Notes: generated by a model not told the origin, from the sequence alone. Shown: positions 44,835-56,939, counted from the first letter of the stretch. The stretch: DNA of 64,000 nucleotides from Phymorhynchus buccinoides (GCA_017654935.2 CM065695.1:32865873-32929872), one strand, 5' to 3'. Numbers and translations: made by a program.

Positions 44835-45027
44835 GGTCTCTGGAGAAGTACCCACCCTCCCCAAGGGGTGGGATCACTGGAACAAGGAGATAGAACCCGA
44901 GGAGGGGGGCGCACTAGAAGGAGGCACCCCCCTGGACAAAGGACCGGTGTCTCCTAAGCATCGCTTTGCTGGGAAGTGGGGGGAAAGGGTGGCCTCGTTC
45001 GTGTTGTACGTGTGGCTGTGGCTGTGA
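44835..45027 (+). CDS. AFG3L2: AFG3L2 last exon, apparently frameshifted
   Basis: After CACCAG the spliced frame gives GSLEKYPPSPRGGITGTRR and a TAG at 44891-44893. One base out, the sequence gives VPTLPKGWDHWNKEIEPEE and an acidic tail to a TGA at 45027; this is the form expected, since human AFG3L2 ends GTGSL..LPEGLKDWNKE. One base seems lost between GSLE and VPTLPKG. It could be a real mutation that shortens the tail or a consensus error. The conserved part before it is intact. Confidence 0.75.
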
Positions 45028-46420
45028 TGCCCTGTGTGTGTGTGGTGCACATGTTGGTCCTGGTCCTCTTTCACTTCTTCTTTCAAGGTACACAACTCTG
45101 TCGCAGAAGAAGGTTGAGAGTGATTTTTGTTTGTTTGTATGTGGAACTGAGCTACCTGGGTACAGTGGATTTTTTTCCCTCACTTTGCACTATCCTTCAG
45201 CCTGACCGTTGGGGGGGGGGGGGGTTCTTTCGGATGAACAGTAAACCGAAGTCCCTTGTGCCCATGCACTTCGCACACGTTAAAACTAAGGTCATGAAAA
45301 AGTTGTCGTGTATTTCAAAATTTCCACACACCCACCCCTTTCCTTCCTCATAGGTCACACAAAAATCGCACAGCACCAAAAAACACAGAAAAATGGGTGG
45401 CACGCTCGGCTGCGACTGCTCCTCAGGTGGGAGTCAACCCGAATTACAAGAGATGCCCTCTGTGACTGTAGGTACCTAATACCTGAAGTGGTGCGTCGGA
45501 TTTTGTGTGCGAGAGTGTGTGGTGACACGACACTTGTGCAAGGAGAAAACAGTTGATGTTTTCTGCCTGGTGGCCAAGTTTGGTGATTATGAATGGGCGT
45601 GTTATCCGAAATTGTGGGTGTAGGTTACAGATATTGCTTGAACTTTTTTTTGAGTTTTTTTCCGTAACGTTTTGGAAATGTTGTTGATTAAATCTTAGAC
45701 ATGGGAAACGTAAGGAGATAGGGTGACCGGAGGAGAAGTGTTTAATGTTATTAAGTTTGAGATCTGTTTGTGACTTGCAATCTTTATATCCATACGCACT
45801 CAGTTTTTGTTGTTAAAATGCAACATCTTTCATTCGGAAGCTTGAATCTTTCTGTCTACAAGATTTCAAATATTTGTCCTTGCGAAGATGTTGTGTTTAT
45901 TGGCTGTACAGAATCGAATCACATATTAAAAACAAAAAAATGAGAATCGGTAACAGATTTTTTTTTGCAGTGTGGGTGATAATAACTGATATAATATTTT
46001 TTTTTTTTTTTCCTAATTTGAGATTTTTTATGAATTACTCTTTTGTGATCAGTGTGATTGAAGTAACATTTTGATTAGAAGCAGCTAGATATTCTCTTGA
46101 AAAATTCACTCTCTGAAGACTCTTTTGTTACTCTCTGAGTATTTCTGTCAACATTATTGAATTGAGTTATGTGTGCGTGTTCTTGTTTCTTGTTCGTACT
46201 GTATTCATTTAGCAAGATAGTTTCCCCCCCCCTTCTTGTTTACGGCTTGACAAGAAATATATAACAACCTATTTGAATTCAATAATTATCATAACTCTGG
46301 TGTGAGTTAGGATTAGGGAAACCGTGAGAGAGATGGTGTTTTTCTTTTATTTTTTATTGTTGTGACTCGTTGTAAGAAAGCAGTAAGTGGGCCAAAATAA
46401 AGTGAGAAGTAGAAACGAAA
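45028..46420 (+). other. Probable AFG3L2 3' UTR / flank
   Basis: No further coding sequence. Candidate polyadenylation signals AATAAA lie near 46396 and 46517. The segment contains the SINE part at 45215-45445. Confidence 0.35.
45215..45445 (+). mobile_element. tRNA-derived SINE, copy S5 (body only)
   Basis: TTTCGGATGAACAGTAAACC, GTGCCCATGCACTTCGCACA and the end GGGAGTCAACCCGAATT match the complement of S1's body; the tRNA head is missing. Confidence 0.65.
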
Positions 46421-48500
46421 AAACCCACATATTCTTTAAATGACCAAACTGAGTGAACCCTGTAAGCGAGTTTAAAAAATTATGTCATGGTGGAAAACTT
46501 GCCTAACAGAATGCCAAATAAAAGCTTTCACAAGAAAAATGATTGTACAGACGATTTTCTTATTTATTTATCAGAGGTGGTTTTTAATAACAATTGGCAA
46601 AGTGCGAAAAGTGTTCTTTGTTTCAAAATATTAATTGGTTATTCTCATAATGTAACCCGCACCATGAAATGGGACATTAAGTCACTGGGCTAGTTTCCCA
46701 CAACAGGCTTGCAAGTCAAATCTAATTCTTTGGTCAACTTGCGTTATGGTACTTTCCGTGTTCCCCAACTCTTATCTTTTCATATTTTAAAGGTACGATC
46801 TTTAATAGGTCCTACTAAATGGATCTTATAAGTGCTTTTTAAAACGAGTCAGGTCAGTGTATTTTCTTTAGCAGGGCTGAAACTTTAAGACGTGTTTTTC
46901 TGAAAATGACCCACCGCTCACCCTACTAATTTAAATGCTCAGATCTCTTTAATGGAATAAGATACAAAGAATGGTTCTTGTATCATTAGAAAGGAATTGG
47001 TCTGACTTTTGAATGTATAATTTTCTTAGAAATGGTCAGTTTGACCTTAATTGGTGCTGGGATCCACATTTATCCTATGAGCTACAAACTTGACCAACAG
47101 AACAGGTTTGTTACTTACTTCACAGTCATTTTTCATAGAGAACCGTACTCATCATAATAAGCCCCTATATTCGTCAGTAAAATTCACAAACCTCATATCT
47201 TCAATTTTGTAGTTTTGAAAAAAGTTTCTTTTGAAAAATTAACCACATTTACTGCATTTATAACTATACTATGTTGATTCGAGATTATGCAATTTTAGTC
47301 CGGCATTTTGTTTTTCAAAATGTAAAACCATATTTTTAGATATACTTGAAAAGCAGAAAAATAAATGTTTTTTGTGCTTAAGTAATCATCTTGAATTTGG
47401 GACTTAGATTTTTCTTCTATTCACAACCTCATTTACCCCAGATAGAAAGTCGTTAGCAGATACACGCTTTTGGTGGGAATGTGGCAGGGAAAATTAGAGA
47501 GATGCCTTTGTTATCTACTCAAAAACCCTAACCATCGAGATATGAGTTGTTTTACTTGAATTTCACCGATGATATATTTAGTCACATTCTGTAATTTTAC
47601 CTGAATATTACAGATTTGATTCATGTTGTGGCTCAACAGTTTACGGACTGCAAAAAAATTGTTAGTCACGTTCTTTTACTTGACCAATAATTAGACTTTT
47701 GGTAAGGCAGCACGGAAAACCAGGCTAATGTCGTAGAATGATCCACTTTGACGTATTCATATTTCAGAAATGCCAGAGACAACAGTTAACAGTCAAAAAT
47801 CGAATTCATCTATGCTCTAATAGTTTATTTTGACAATTTTTTCAATCAATCCAATTCTCTCATCCTTTCTCTCTTTCTTTCTCTCTCTCTTTCTTTCTTC
47901 TCTCTTGTGGCTGGCCCCGACTTTAGTGGGTATTTTGCGTACTGCAACCCCTTTATTCACATTGTGGCGTGCAACAGTTTACAGACGGCCAAGAAAAATG
48001 ATTGGGGGAAAAAGAAAAAAAATGTATACGGATGAAAGAACAGCACGCATAATTTAATTAGAGTACTTCATATGAAATCAGGCTTAATATGCCAAAAAGC
48101 AACACAACATAGAACATATCTGCTAACAGTATAATAAGAGCTGAAATACACAAAATATTGTCAGATAACATTTTTCATCATTTTGTCTGTTGTTTTGTTT
48201 TTTTGGTGTGTAAATTATTTGTTTAAAAAAAAAAAAAATTAAGTTAATTGCACAGTCCTCCAAAAAAAGAGAACAGAATCATGTGACTAATTTAGAGTAA
48301 ATAGCCATATGTTTCAACGCGATCAGAGAAATTACTGACAATGTTGCCATTACCCAGTATGTTACGACTTAAGGTGCACCCCCCAAATTTTAACACAAAT
48401 ATTCGATGTTTTTGTTATTATAGTTTCTTACTATTACATGGTGAAAGTTTTTCCTTCGCAGCAAGATTTCCTTAATTTTAAAATCAAAAATAGGAAATCC
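46421..48500. other. AT-rich sequence, no gene seen
   Basis: About 2 kb with only short frames and a small CT-rich tract at 47860-47910. I see no element boundaries. Confidence 0.4.
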
Positions 48501-49000
48501 NNNNNNNNNNNNNNNNNNNNNNNNNNNNNNNNNNNNNNNNNNNNNNNNNNNNNNNNNNNNNNNNNNNNNNNNNNNNNNNNNNNNNNNNNNNNNNNNNNNN
48601 NNNNNNNNNNNNNNNNNNNNNNNNNNNNNNNNNNNNNNNNNNNNNNNNNNNNNNNNNNNNNNNNNNNNNNNNNNNNNNNNNNNNNNNNNNNNNNNNNNNN
48701 NNNNNNNNNNNNNNNNNNNNNNNNNNNNNNNNNNNNNNNNNNNNNNNNNNNNNNNNNNNNNNNNNNNNNNNNNNNNNNNNNNNNNNNNNNNNNNNNNNNN
48801 NNNNNNNNNNNNNNNNNNNNNNNNNNNNNNNNNNNNNNNNNNNNNNNNNNNNNNNNNNNNNNNNNNNNNNNNNNNNNNNNNNNNNNNNNNNNNNNNNNNN
48901 NNNNNNNNNNNNNNNNNNNNNNNNNNNNNNNNNNNNNNNNNNNNNNNNNNNNNNNNNNNNNNNNNNNNNNNNNNNNNNNNNNNNNNNNNNNNNNNNNNNN
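48501..49000. other. Assembly gap (500 N)
   Basis: Exactly 500 N; the sequence right after it is inside the interspersed repeat first seen at 15195, so the contig probably broke on a repeat. Confidence 0.98.
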
Positions 49001-49270
49001 TAAACAGGAGTTTGCTCACAACAAAGGAAATAGCTCCATTGTTTTATGCACTACAAAGACGAAAAAGCTTCAACCACCTCCTCAGTGGCTCAACCACCCC
49101 GTCCCAAAATGGCACTTCTCTCCTGGCAACTCCGCCATGGAGGAATCGCCATTTTGACGGTTTGATTTCTAGGAAACCAGAGCAAAGTGAGTGTTCCTGA
49201 AAGGATGTCTGTCTGTGACGTTGACGTGTTTCTTGCAAAAAACTCAATCCGTCAGGGTGGCCCTTAATAC
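49001..49270. repeat. Interspersed repeat, copy 2 of 15195-15475
   Basis: GGAAATAGCTCCATTG, GAATCGCCATTTTGACGG, TTGATTTCTAGGAAACCAGA and GACGTGTTTCTTGCA in the same order as the first copy. Confidence 0.7.
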
Positions 49271-49420
49271 AAATAGTACTAGCACACCCCCTTCTCTTAG
49301 CCAGGCAACCCCTCCAACGCCGGACATCGAGGAAGCGACGGAACAGGACGATGACAGCGAGTCCGCTGACCCCCTCCCTCTCTCTCCCTCCCCACTTCCC
49401 TCCTTCGCTTCCCTCCTCTC
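49271..49420. other. Possible coding exon, strand undecided
   Basis: GC-rich, non-repetitive. The plus strand reads TPPTPDIEEATEQDDDSE; the minus reads SADSLSSSCSVASSMSG. Both look like disordered protein. No certain splice sites. It may belong to the minus-strand gene at 50-54 kb. Confidence 0.2.
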
Positions 49421-50429
49421 TCCCTCCACCCCCCTCTCTTCTTTCTCCCTCCTCTTCCCCGCTCTCCTTTTGACACCTCTTGTCTCAACACTCGCAGCAT
49501 TCCTGCTGCTGTTGTTGTAGCCCCCGCTACTAACACACGCAGCATAATTCGGTCGACTTCCTCCGGTGCAATGGCAGTTAAACCCCAGATCGCCAGAGGA
49601 AGCATCGGAGGATGCCGCGATGCTGCTCGTTTTGCTGCTGACGCCGCCTACTGCTGTTGCTGCTGATGTGGCAAGTAGCAGTGGTGGTGGTGGTCGGTGC
49701 CGTTATGAAGTTTGCTGGTGTGTAAGGGAAAAGGGAAGGGGAGGAGGGGTGGCTGATTTCGGAGGGGAGGTAAGCTAGGGCTGTCGGCAGATGCGACGCT
49801 GTGTAGAAACAAAAGAATGGTGTGTTAAAAAAAAGATAAACGTAGATGATGATGAAAATGATAATAATGATGAGGGTTATGATTACGTTAGGTAATGCTT
49901 CCCCCCCCCCCCCCCCTCTCTCTCTCTCTCTCTGTCTATTTCTTTCTCTTTGCTGTTTCGCTCTCTCTCTTATTTCTCTTACTCTCTGTCTCCCCCTCCA
50001 CCCTCCCTCCCTGGACACTCCTGTCCATCTCTAAACCCACATGTGCTTCATCAAGCATTTCTAATTCTACGACAAAGTACAGACACATTTTAATCAAGTC
50101 TTTAAAGAAATTAAATCACTCACCCTTATACCCCTATCCGCGACAATGGACGCTCATCTACTACTACTACTTTTCTCTTGTAGACGTCAGCGCAGAAACT
50201 ATTGCGCCGAAGCAGCTGGGCCTGGAGAGAGTCCACTTTCTGCTGGGGGTAGGGGTGCTGGGTAGGCCGAGTCATGCTCTGTTGGCAGTAGGGGTGCCGG
50301 GATGGGGGGGACAGCACCAGTGGTAGCCTCAGAAAGGGGGTGCTGATAATGATGATTATGCTGATATGGGATTGATGGTGGATGGTGGTGTGATGACTAC
50401 AGGGGGAGTGGAGGAGGCGGAAGAGGAAG

Positions 50430-50645
50430 GGGAGGGGAGGGGAGGAAGGGTGCTGGTAATGGGGGGTCGTTGCGGGCACATTCGTTGCAGGCGTTCGCCG
50501 TTTCTCGCACCTGGCCTGCACGTCTTCCACGCGATGTAATGCTGTTGTACCGCGGCTGCAGTGATAAATCATCACTTGACAGTGGAGTGGGAGTTGGTTT
50601 ATAATCATCATTATCCATCATCATATCCATCGCGTCGTCGTCGTC
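50430..50645 (-). CDS. Possible minus-strand exon, disordered acidic sequence
   Basis: The minus strand reads QDDDDAMDMMMDNDDYKP, then TPLSSDDLSLQPRYNSIT and SRGRRAGQVRETANACNE. Composition and lack of repeats suggest protein, but I see no clear boundaries. It would lie downstream of the exon at 50928-51119. Confidence 0.25.
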
Positions 50646-50660
50646 TTGAGCATGGAAGTT

Positions 50661-50840
50661 TTTGGAAAAAAGGCAGGAGAATGGGCCAATAAGATCAGAA
50701 AGATAGAGATGACAGTAAGCAGAGAAAAAAAGGCCGAGTCAAGAGAGTGGCAGGATTAGAGGAATTACAAGCACAAAACTTCAAGAATGGTGGGGGAGCC
50801 GGGAACTATTTTTACAAAAGACCCCGGTATCCCCAGTGGA
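50661..50840 (+). repeat. Interspersed repeat R2, copy 3
   Basis: GAAAAAAGGCAGGAGAATGG, AGAGATGACAGTAAGCAGAG, CACAAAACTTCAAGAATGG and CCCCGGTATCCCCA. Confidence 0.7.
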
Positions 50841-50927
50841 GATGGCATATGTCCGTAATACATAACAATGTCAGCGTTCAGTGTTCTCTCTCTCTCTCTC
50901 TCTCTCACCACTCTCTCTCTCTCTCAC

Positions 50928-51119
50928 CCTGGACTCCCAGAGGCCCACACGTCCCCAGGTGGTCTGCTGAGCCTGGCTGAAGGCTGGCAGTTGGCGGAAG
51001 GACCTGAGGTATCGGTCGATGTCCGCCACAGACTGTTGGACATCCTCCGCAGACTGGCCGGGGTCCAGGGGGCGTTGGCTGGACAATAGTCCACGCCTTG
51101 GACCGCCACCATTGATCAG
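50928..51119 (-). CDS. Minus-strand exon, spectrin-repeat-like (RhoGEF-type candidate)
   Basis: 192 nt between an acceptor TTCATAG and a donor AGG|GTGAGAG on the minus strand. It reads RRGLLSSQRPLDPGQSAE, then DVQQSVADIDRYLRSFRQ and LPAFSQAQQTTWGRVG. The pattern (G).LL.SQ..D..QS.E....ALxDIx.FL is what I know from the spectrin repeat ahead of the DH domain in Dbl-family RhoGEFs such as MCF2L. The exon at about 53526-53667 fits directly upstream in that domain. DH and PH domains are not seen, so the identity is tentative. Confidence 0.45.
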
Positions 51120-51124
51120 CTATG

Positions 51125-51530
51125 AACATAGAGAAAGGTGGCAGAGCGGTTAAGACGTTCGCCTGCCACATGTGATGAGTGACGCAACGTGAGTGACACG
51201 GGTTCGAATCCCGGTCATGCCCTTTCCATTCTAGTTCGACAGGAAAATCGACTGAAACGTCCAGTCTCGGATGGGGACTTAAAGCTAAGTCTGACCGTGC
51301 GCTATATATACGCACGTTAAAATCCCACGGCCAATTGATGTAAATGGCGTAAGAGCAGGGATAATCCCGCTGACTGGTATGGCCAAATGGACAGCTAGGT
51401 TTTACAAGTGTGCCCACACGCCTCCCCCCAAAAAAAACCACAACACCAAAACAACCCCCCCCAAAAAAAAAGAAAAAAAACCCGGGTAGGCGCTGCACTT
51501 AAGAATACCCATCACGGGGAAAAAACCAAC
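51125..51530 (+). mobile_element. tRNA-derived SINE, copy S3, complete with A and B boxes
   Basis: The head has an A-box-like TGGCAGAGCGGTTAAGACG (from 51139) and a B box GGTTCGAATCC (51201-51211). The body has TCTCGGATGGGGACTTAAAG, ACGTTAAAATCCCACGGCC and TAATCCCGCTGACTGGTATG. It ends in an A-rich part and GTAGGCGCTGCACTTAAG. It lies directly beside the minus-strand exon at 50928-51119, antisense to it. Confidence 0.85.
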
Positions 51531-51954
51531 TTTACCGCCGACCGTCGCGGCCCTGACCCCAACCGTTGATACCGCACGAGCACCTTGAGAAGTCGAATCT
51601 GCAACAGTTATTTAGGTATTGGGTGGCACTGCTCCGTGCTCTGGATTGGCCCTTATAAGACATCCCATAGTAAGACTAGCTCCCAGATAAGACCTACTTG
51701 GGGGGGGACAGTGGACTTCTTAGTAAGTATTAAAATGACCCTCCATCAACTGTACCCTCACGAAAACGTCCCACTTTTTTTTTGGATTCTGAAAGTCCCC
51801 CCCCCGAGCGTTTTTTTGTGCCAGAAGGCCTTGGGGGGGGGCCGGGCACTATTAACGAGAGGACATCAATCTTTCCGAACCGTGTGTGTGAAGCTCCAGG
51901 GGAGCTCAGGGGGTTGGGTGTGTTGATGCAGTGGGTTTTTTTGTGTGTGAGTGT

Positions 51955-52160
51955 GAGGCTAGTTAGGTTTGTGTGTGTTTGTGTGCTACCACGATATCGT
52001 TTGAACGGAGGGACAAAGAACCCTCAAATTGTGCGCGGTGATAGGTAGTTAGGATATCTAGGCCAAATTCAAAAACGAAGGTCATTGGTCAAAGGTCAAG
52101 GTCACTGGACCCAAAAATGCTGCCACGCGGCTGGTGATCTAGCGTTCTCTAACGCTCTAG
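51955..52160. repeat. Interspersed repeat, copy 2 of 13200-13415
   Basis: GTTTGAACGGAGGGACAAAG, GGTAGTTAGGATATCTAGGC, CAAGGTCACTGGACCC and GGCTGGTGATCTAGCGTT. Confidence 0.7.
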
Positions 52161-52669
52161 TTTAGCTTGATGTTGTCCCTTTCTTAAAGACCCACCAGAT
52201 CTCGTGACAAAATCACGGGTTTCACGGAATTTCCCTCTTATAGCTGGAAAGAAATCTTGTTTTGACCAGGACTGCAAAGTCCCGCCACAAATGCCGCCCC
52301 AAATTAGGCGAATCATACCGCAAAGGGGGGGCGATACATCATTTTAAAGAGCAGCCTCAATTTGAAACATGGGGACATTTTCTATGTGCGTCACAGCTTC
52401 CCCGAAAAAAACCCAAGGGACCCACTAATCGTGCGCGCGTCAGTGTGTCTTTTAGAATGCTAGAATGGGATCAAACGGGATCTCCAGAGTTACTGGTCTT
52501 TGTGTTTCCCTAGAGATTCCCGGTTATTGTTCTTTGAAACTGTTCTTAGGGAGAGGCAAAGGGGGCAATGATGTTGTCAGATCCCATAGTCAGAGGCCCA
52601 CACTTGCGCTCGCATGTTCCTTCCTCCCACTCACCCCGAACGCACGCACGTTCACACGCACGCAAACAG

Positions 52670-52742
52670 CAACACAACAACACACACACACACGTTCGCG
52701 CGTTGCGCGCTCGCGTCGCGCGCGCGCACACACACACACATC
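52670..52742. repeat. Alternating CG/CA tract
   Basis: (CA)n, then TTCGCGCGTTGCGCGCTCGC and GCGCGCGCACACACACAC. Strong Z-DNA potential and unusual CpG density for the region. Confidence 0.8.
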
Positions 52743-52906
52743 CTGCATGAAATGTTCTCTCCTTTGACAGACTTGGCGCTCAGTGCATGTGATGTTGTGG
52801 AGGTCGAGCAAACCACAAAGCACATTTATTTCTTAATGAGGCCTTGGCAAGTACACGATGCAGTATCACAAGTGATATTGCTATTTTCTCCCATGGTATA
52901 ACATGC

Positions 52907-53026
52907 GAGCTGTAAGTCATATTTAATGTCTGTGTACACGTTAATTACTATTCATTTACGAACGTTTTCTATTTCCCCATGGCAACACAGTTGATAGCCC
53001 ACTATTAAATATGACTTACACGCTCA
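52907..53026. mobile_element. Short inverted-repeat element
   Basis: GTAAGTCATATTTAAT at about 52912-52927 pairs with ATTAAATATGACTTAC at about 53005-53020. No TSD identified. Confidence 0.65.
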
Positions 53027-53379
53027 CTGCCTAAGCCACCAGCACAGTCAGTCTGTAAGGTACATATAGCTTGTTAATATAAGTACATAAAGTGGGCTTA
53101 TTTAAACTGGTTACCATGCGGGAAAAATAGAAAGAAAATCCTCCCGTGAATAGTGTTAACGTGTTACCGAGACCTAGTAGATATAAAGAAAGTTGGGGAC
53201 GATCATATCTGCGTTTCCCATGAGGAAGTGCATTTTGAAATATCTCTTATGGTTTCTGTACACGTTAACAGATATAACACAAAATATCTCCAGGTAATAA
53301 ATTTTCCCCATGGTATGGGGATGTGACGTACGCCATGACCCCGCGACGTCCCATGATTCTCAGTTTCTTATCTACACCC

Positions 53380-53525
53380 CCACCCACCTCCCCTTCCCCC
53401 CTTTCTCCCTCTCCCTCCCTTTTTCCTCCTTCCCCCCTCCCCCCTCTCCCTTCCCCCCCCCCTCCCACCCCTTCCTCCCCTCCTCCCCCACTATTCCCCC
53501 CCTCTTCTTTTCCTCTTTTCTCCCC
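53380..53525. repeat. C/T-rich tract
   Basis: About 145 bp of CCCTCC/TTCCCC without purine runs; on the minus strand it is GGA-rich. It borders the candidate exon below. Confidence 0.85.
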
Positions 53526-53667
53526 ATGTCCACAGTGTGGTGCAAGCGCTGAGACTGTTCCAGCAGAGTCCTGCGCTGCCTCAGCAAGTCTTTGTACTGC
53601 TGGCACATCCTCTGCAGCTCGGCGCACTTGGGCCGCAGGTGGTATGCGGAGTCTGGTCGGCTGATGA
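53526..53667 (-). CDS. Minus-strand exon candidate, coiled/spectrin-like helix
   Basis: The minus strand reads RPDSAYHLRPKCAELQRM, then CQQYKDLLRQRRTLLEQS and QRLHHTVD, a strongly amphipathic helix of the form C.EL...C.....L..RR..L..S..LH..., typical for spectrin repeats of Trio/Dbl-type RhoGEFs. Acceptor candidates are CATCAG or GACCAG; the donor is unclear. A plus-strand frame (53537-53740) also stays open, so strand is not certain. Its agreement with the exon at 50928-51119 favours the minus strand. Confidence 0.4.
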
Positions 53668-53834
53668 CACTCCTCCATCCCTGTCCCTAAGGCTGCGGCA
53701 CGACAGCGCAGCTTTACGCGGACTCCACGGCTTTCTGTAAAACCTCACAACAACATGTTAACAACATTAGAAATACCTAAGTGAACTAACATAGCAGTGC
53801 TACAAACTTGAGTTTGAAGGTGTTCTCGCCCTTT

Positions 53835-53910
53835 TATCATCATCATCATCATCATCATCATCCTCACCATCAGCATCATCATCACAATCATCATCATCAT
53901 CACATCACTG
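53835..53910. repeat. (ATC)n microsatellite
   Basis: Interrupted TCATCATCATCA runs. Confidence 0.9.
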
Positions 53911-55740
53911 TGACGTAACATGGAAAGCACGCCCCACTTCTCCCTTTTTACATAAACATCGCCCCCCAACCCCCCCCCACCCTCCCCTTTCTTTATTGGG
54001 CCGCCACTTTAATTACAATTTTCAACATCCAAACCCTCGTCGCCGATAAGGCGATTATCTCTTGAAGGCCCGTTTTACCTTCCCGTCAGCTTGTTTTGAC
54101 ACCCACATTGGCGGTCTCCCTTTGTTTCCCATATCTTCCTTCCCGATCACGAGAGGGAGAGGATGTGACACGTGCCAGTGATGTAACCGGCTCGTGATCG
54201 TTCTGTACTAGTATGCATAATATATAGCGTCATCTTGGACTTGTCGACTGCCTATAACCCCCAAAAAATTTTGGGGGGGGGGGGATAGGCGCTCATTGTT
54301 TAAATTGGAGGGAAATTTTGAGTAGTGAGGGAAAGTCCCACACCTAAAACCATGCTCTATCACAAGGACGCTGAAACCTGGCGAAGAAACATGCGAATCA
54401 ACCTATCGCCAGCCAGTCCTAAATAGGCCCAATAGTGAGTATTATTGAGGCTGGTATTGAGATTTGTTTTTTTTTATTCTATTTTTATCTAGATCCTATG
54501 TTTCATGATGAATAAGGAGAGATATGTTATTGAAAGAAGTGGTAAAAATGCAGTTCTAATTATGTGCCACTGATTATTTGTGTGTGTTTTTGACTTTAAC
54601 TCTTTGTACCAGAAACCGGATGTTATGCTTACTAACCCTTTTGTATATTTTAGTAGGAAGCCTGTGGGTTGCAACCTTGCACTTTATGATAAACATTCCT
54701 TTCCAGGTGTTGATGGAGAGTGATGTTGGCTGATCATAGACTTGATCCTAGCTGGGTACTGAATCATATCAGTTGATTCCTGTACACCTTTTATGTTTTA
54801 CTGATATCGTTTGGTAACTGAAATTCAGTTTATTATATTACTAGTGCTATTGTCAAGGGCAGCCTTCTAGACGGTTGGATCCATTAATTCCTGCCGGCTG
54901 GAAAGCCCCTTGTCCTCAAGCCATAGAGATCTACATCCACCTTCTCCTGTGATTATCCAGCAGGGCATCATGGTCAGGACGCTCCATCCCTGACCACAAG
55001 GACCCAGACGGGACCGCCGCAAAAGACGCCCGCACCCAGAATCGCGAGGAGACCACGCCTGAAACCGTGCCATCCGCGACGCCGCTAACCAGAACGGACT
55101 GGGGTGGGGAGAGCTACTCTCACCGACGAGCAAGCCAAAGTCAAACCCAGCACTCGCGATTCCCTATGGAGGAAACTTCAGCAACAAGCTATGAGCTAAG
55201 TCCTAAGACAGTGCAAAAAACCATTAACGGAAACCCAAGACACGCGACACTTAGTGACCTTCCTAGGGCTAACCTTCGTAGAAAGACAAAAAGGTCTTGT
55301 AAATCCTTCGGATGTCATTGTTTTTATTCATATTTTGTTTTGGGCGCCATTGAGCGCTTTTATTAGTATTGTTGCAAACTCTTATGCTAGATTTTTGTGA
55401 TTAAATAAAATACAAGTGTCAAATAATTCTGAAACCCTTTGGTCAGACTGATGAGAGTGCGAAGTCTTTAATTTCATGTAACAACCCTACTTCTCCTCGT
55501 CGCCAAGTAGAGCAAAACTACCCACTTGTATCTCATCAATCATACGAGCCAGAACCCGGGCCACAACTTATAAATTTATTAGATGGAAAGGGGCCGGGAA
55601 AGTTGCTCATCTCCCATACCTAGAGAACGTGGGCTAAAGGGCAAATTTTCTATTGAAAATTTTAACATACTAAAATCTTCCCTAGAGATTTAGCCTTTTA
55701 ACCATTCCTCGTCACAATCACCATCACATTCAGCAGGGCA
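53911..55740. other. No gene recognised
   Basis: A GC-rich patch at about 54880-55180 is open on both strands (minus RLGPCGQGWSVLTMM; plus TPETVPSATPLTRTDWGG) and may be a retroelement coding remnant, but I cannot name it. A run of 11 G lies at 54278-54290. Confidence 0.35.
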
Positions 55741-55744
55741 CCAT

Positions 55745-56125
55745 CACATTGTCCTCATCATCATCATCACCATCATCCTCACCATCATCATTGTCATCAT
55801 CATCACTCATCATCATCATCACCATCAACATCATCATCATCATCACCATCAACTCATCATCACCATCATCAGCATCATCATCATCATTAATCATCACCAT
55901 CTCATCACCATCACATCAACCCATCATCAGTAATCATCATCCACATCCATCAGTATCATCACCTCCATCATCATGGGTCATAATCATCATATATCATCAC
56001 CACAAGTCACCACATCATCATCACCATCATCATCAACCATATCATCATCATCATCATCACCATCATCAGCAGCATCCTCACATCACCATCATATCATCAT
56101 CATCACCATCAGCAGCAGCATACCT
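55745..56125. repeat. (CAT)n-rich tract
   Basis: Nearly 380 bp of interrupted CATCATCACCATCA. Confidence 0.95.
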
Positions 56126-56139
56126 CCTGTGAATCTATC

Positions 56140-56143
56140 TGCA

Positions 56144-56191
<48 letters not shown>

Positions 56192-56382
56192 AGTCTGCCG
56201 CTCTCGCTCTCTCTATCTCTCTCTCTCTTCTCTCTCTCTCTCTCTCAGCTCTTCTCTCTCTCTCTCTCTCTCTCTGTGTCTAGCCTATCCCTTTCTCTGT
56301 ACGATCCCTCTCTGTCTGTCTCTCTCTATGTCGGCTGTCTGCTCTCTCTCTCTCCCTCTCTCTTTGTGTCCGTCTATTTCTA

Positions 56383-56419
<37 letters not shown>

Positions 56420-56557
56420 GGTTCTGTCTTTGTCTGTCTGTTGTCTGTCTGTCTGCTTGCCTGCCTGCCTGCCTGCTGCTGGCCTGCCTGCCTGCCTGCC
56501 CTGCCTGCCTGCATGCCTGCCTGCCGGCCTGCCTGCCTGCCTGCCTGCCTGCTGCCG

Positions 56558-56599
<42 letters not shown>

Positions 56600-56625
56600 T
56601 GTCTGTCTGTCTGTCTGTCTGTCTG

Positions 56626-56704
<79 letters not shown>

Positions 56705-56735
56705 CCCTATCTCTATCTGTCTCACGATCTCTTCA
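56140..56735. repeat. (CT)n, (CTGT)n and (CTGC)n tracts
   Basis: (CT)n at 56145-56360, (TGTC)n at 56383-56420, (CTGC)n at 56456-56595, (CTGT)n at 56595-56625 and (CT)n to 56705. Cys-rich frames here are artefacts. Confidence 0.95.
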
Positions 56736-56939
56736 TTTATGTTGCCTTTGGCTGTGTTTTTTTTTTTGGTGTTTTTTGTTGGGTTTTGTTTTGGGTGGCT
56801 TGGGGCTTTCGGTCAGTATGTTTACCCACATGTAGCAATGCAAAACCAAAGGGGAATATGTCACCAGCACCACTGCCACCTGCTAACTGACAAATGTGTA
56901 TGCTGCATTATGTTAGGCTGTTTGATAATGCTTGAAACA

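Noticed and set aside
51139..51215. A functional tRNA gene
   Set aside because: A and B boxes are present but the head does not fold into a full cloverleaf and is fused to a SINE body found in four other copies.
53537..53740. Plus-strand exon with a polypyrimidine acceptor at 53535
   Set aside because: The C/T tract and CCACAG make a plausible plus-strand acceptor, but the peptide has no family pattern, whereas the minus strand gives a spectrin-like helix consistent with a second exon. Not fully excluded.
54867..55133. Minus-strand ORF in a GC-rich patch
   Set aside because: Open on both strands, no recognisable domain or splice context; possibly retroelement remnant.
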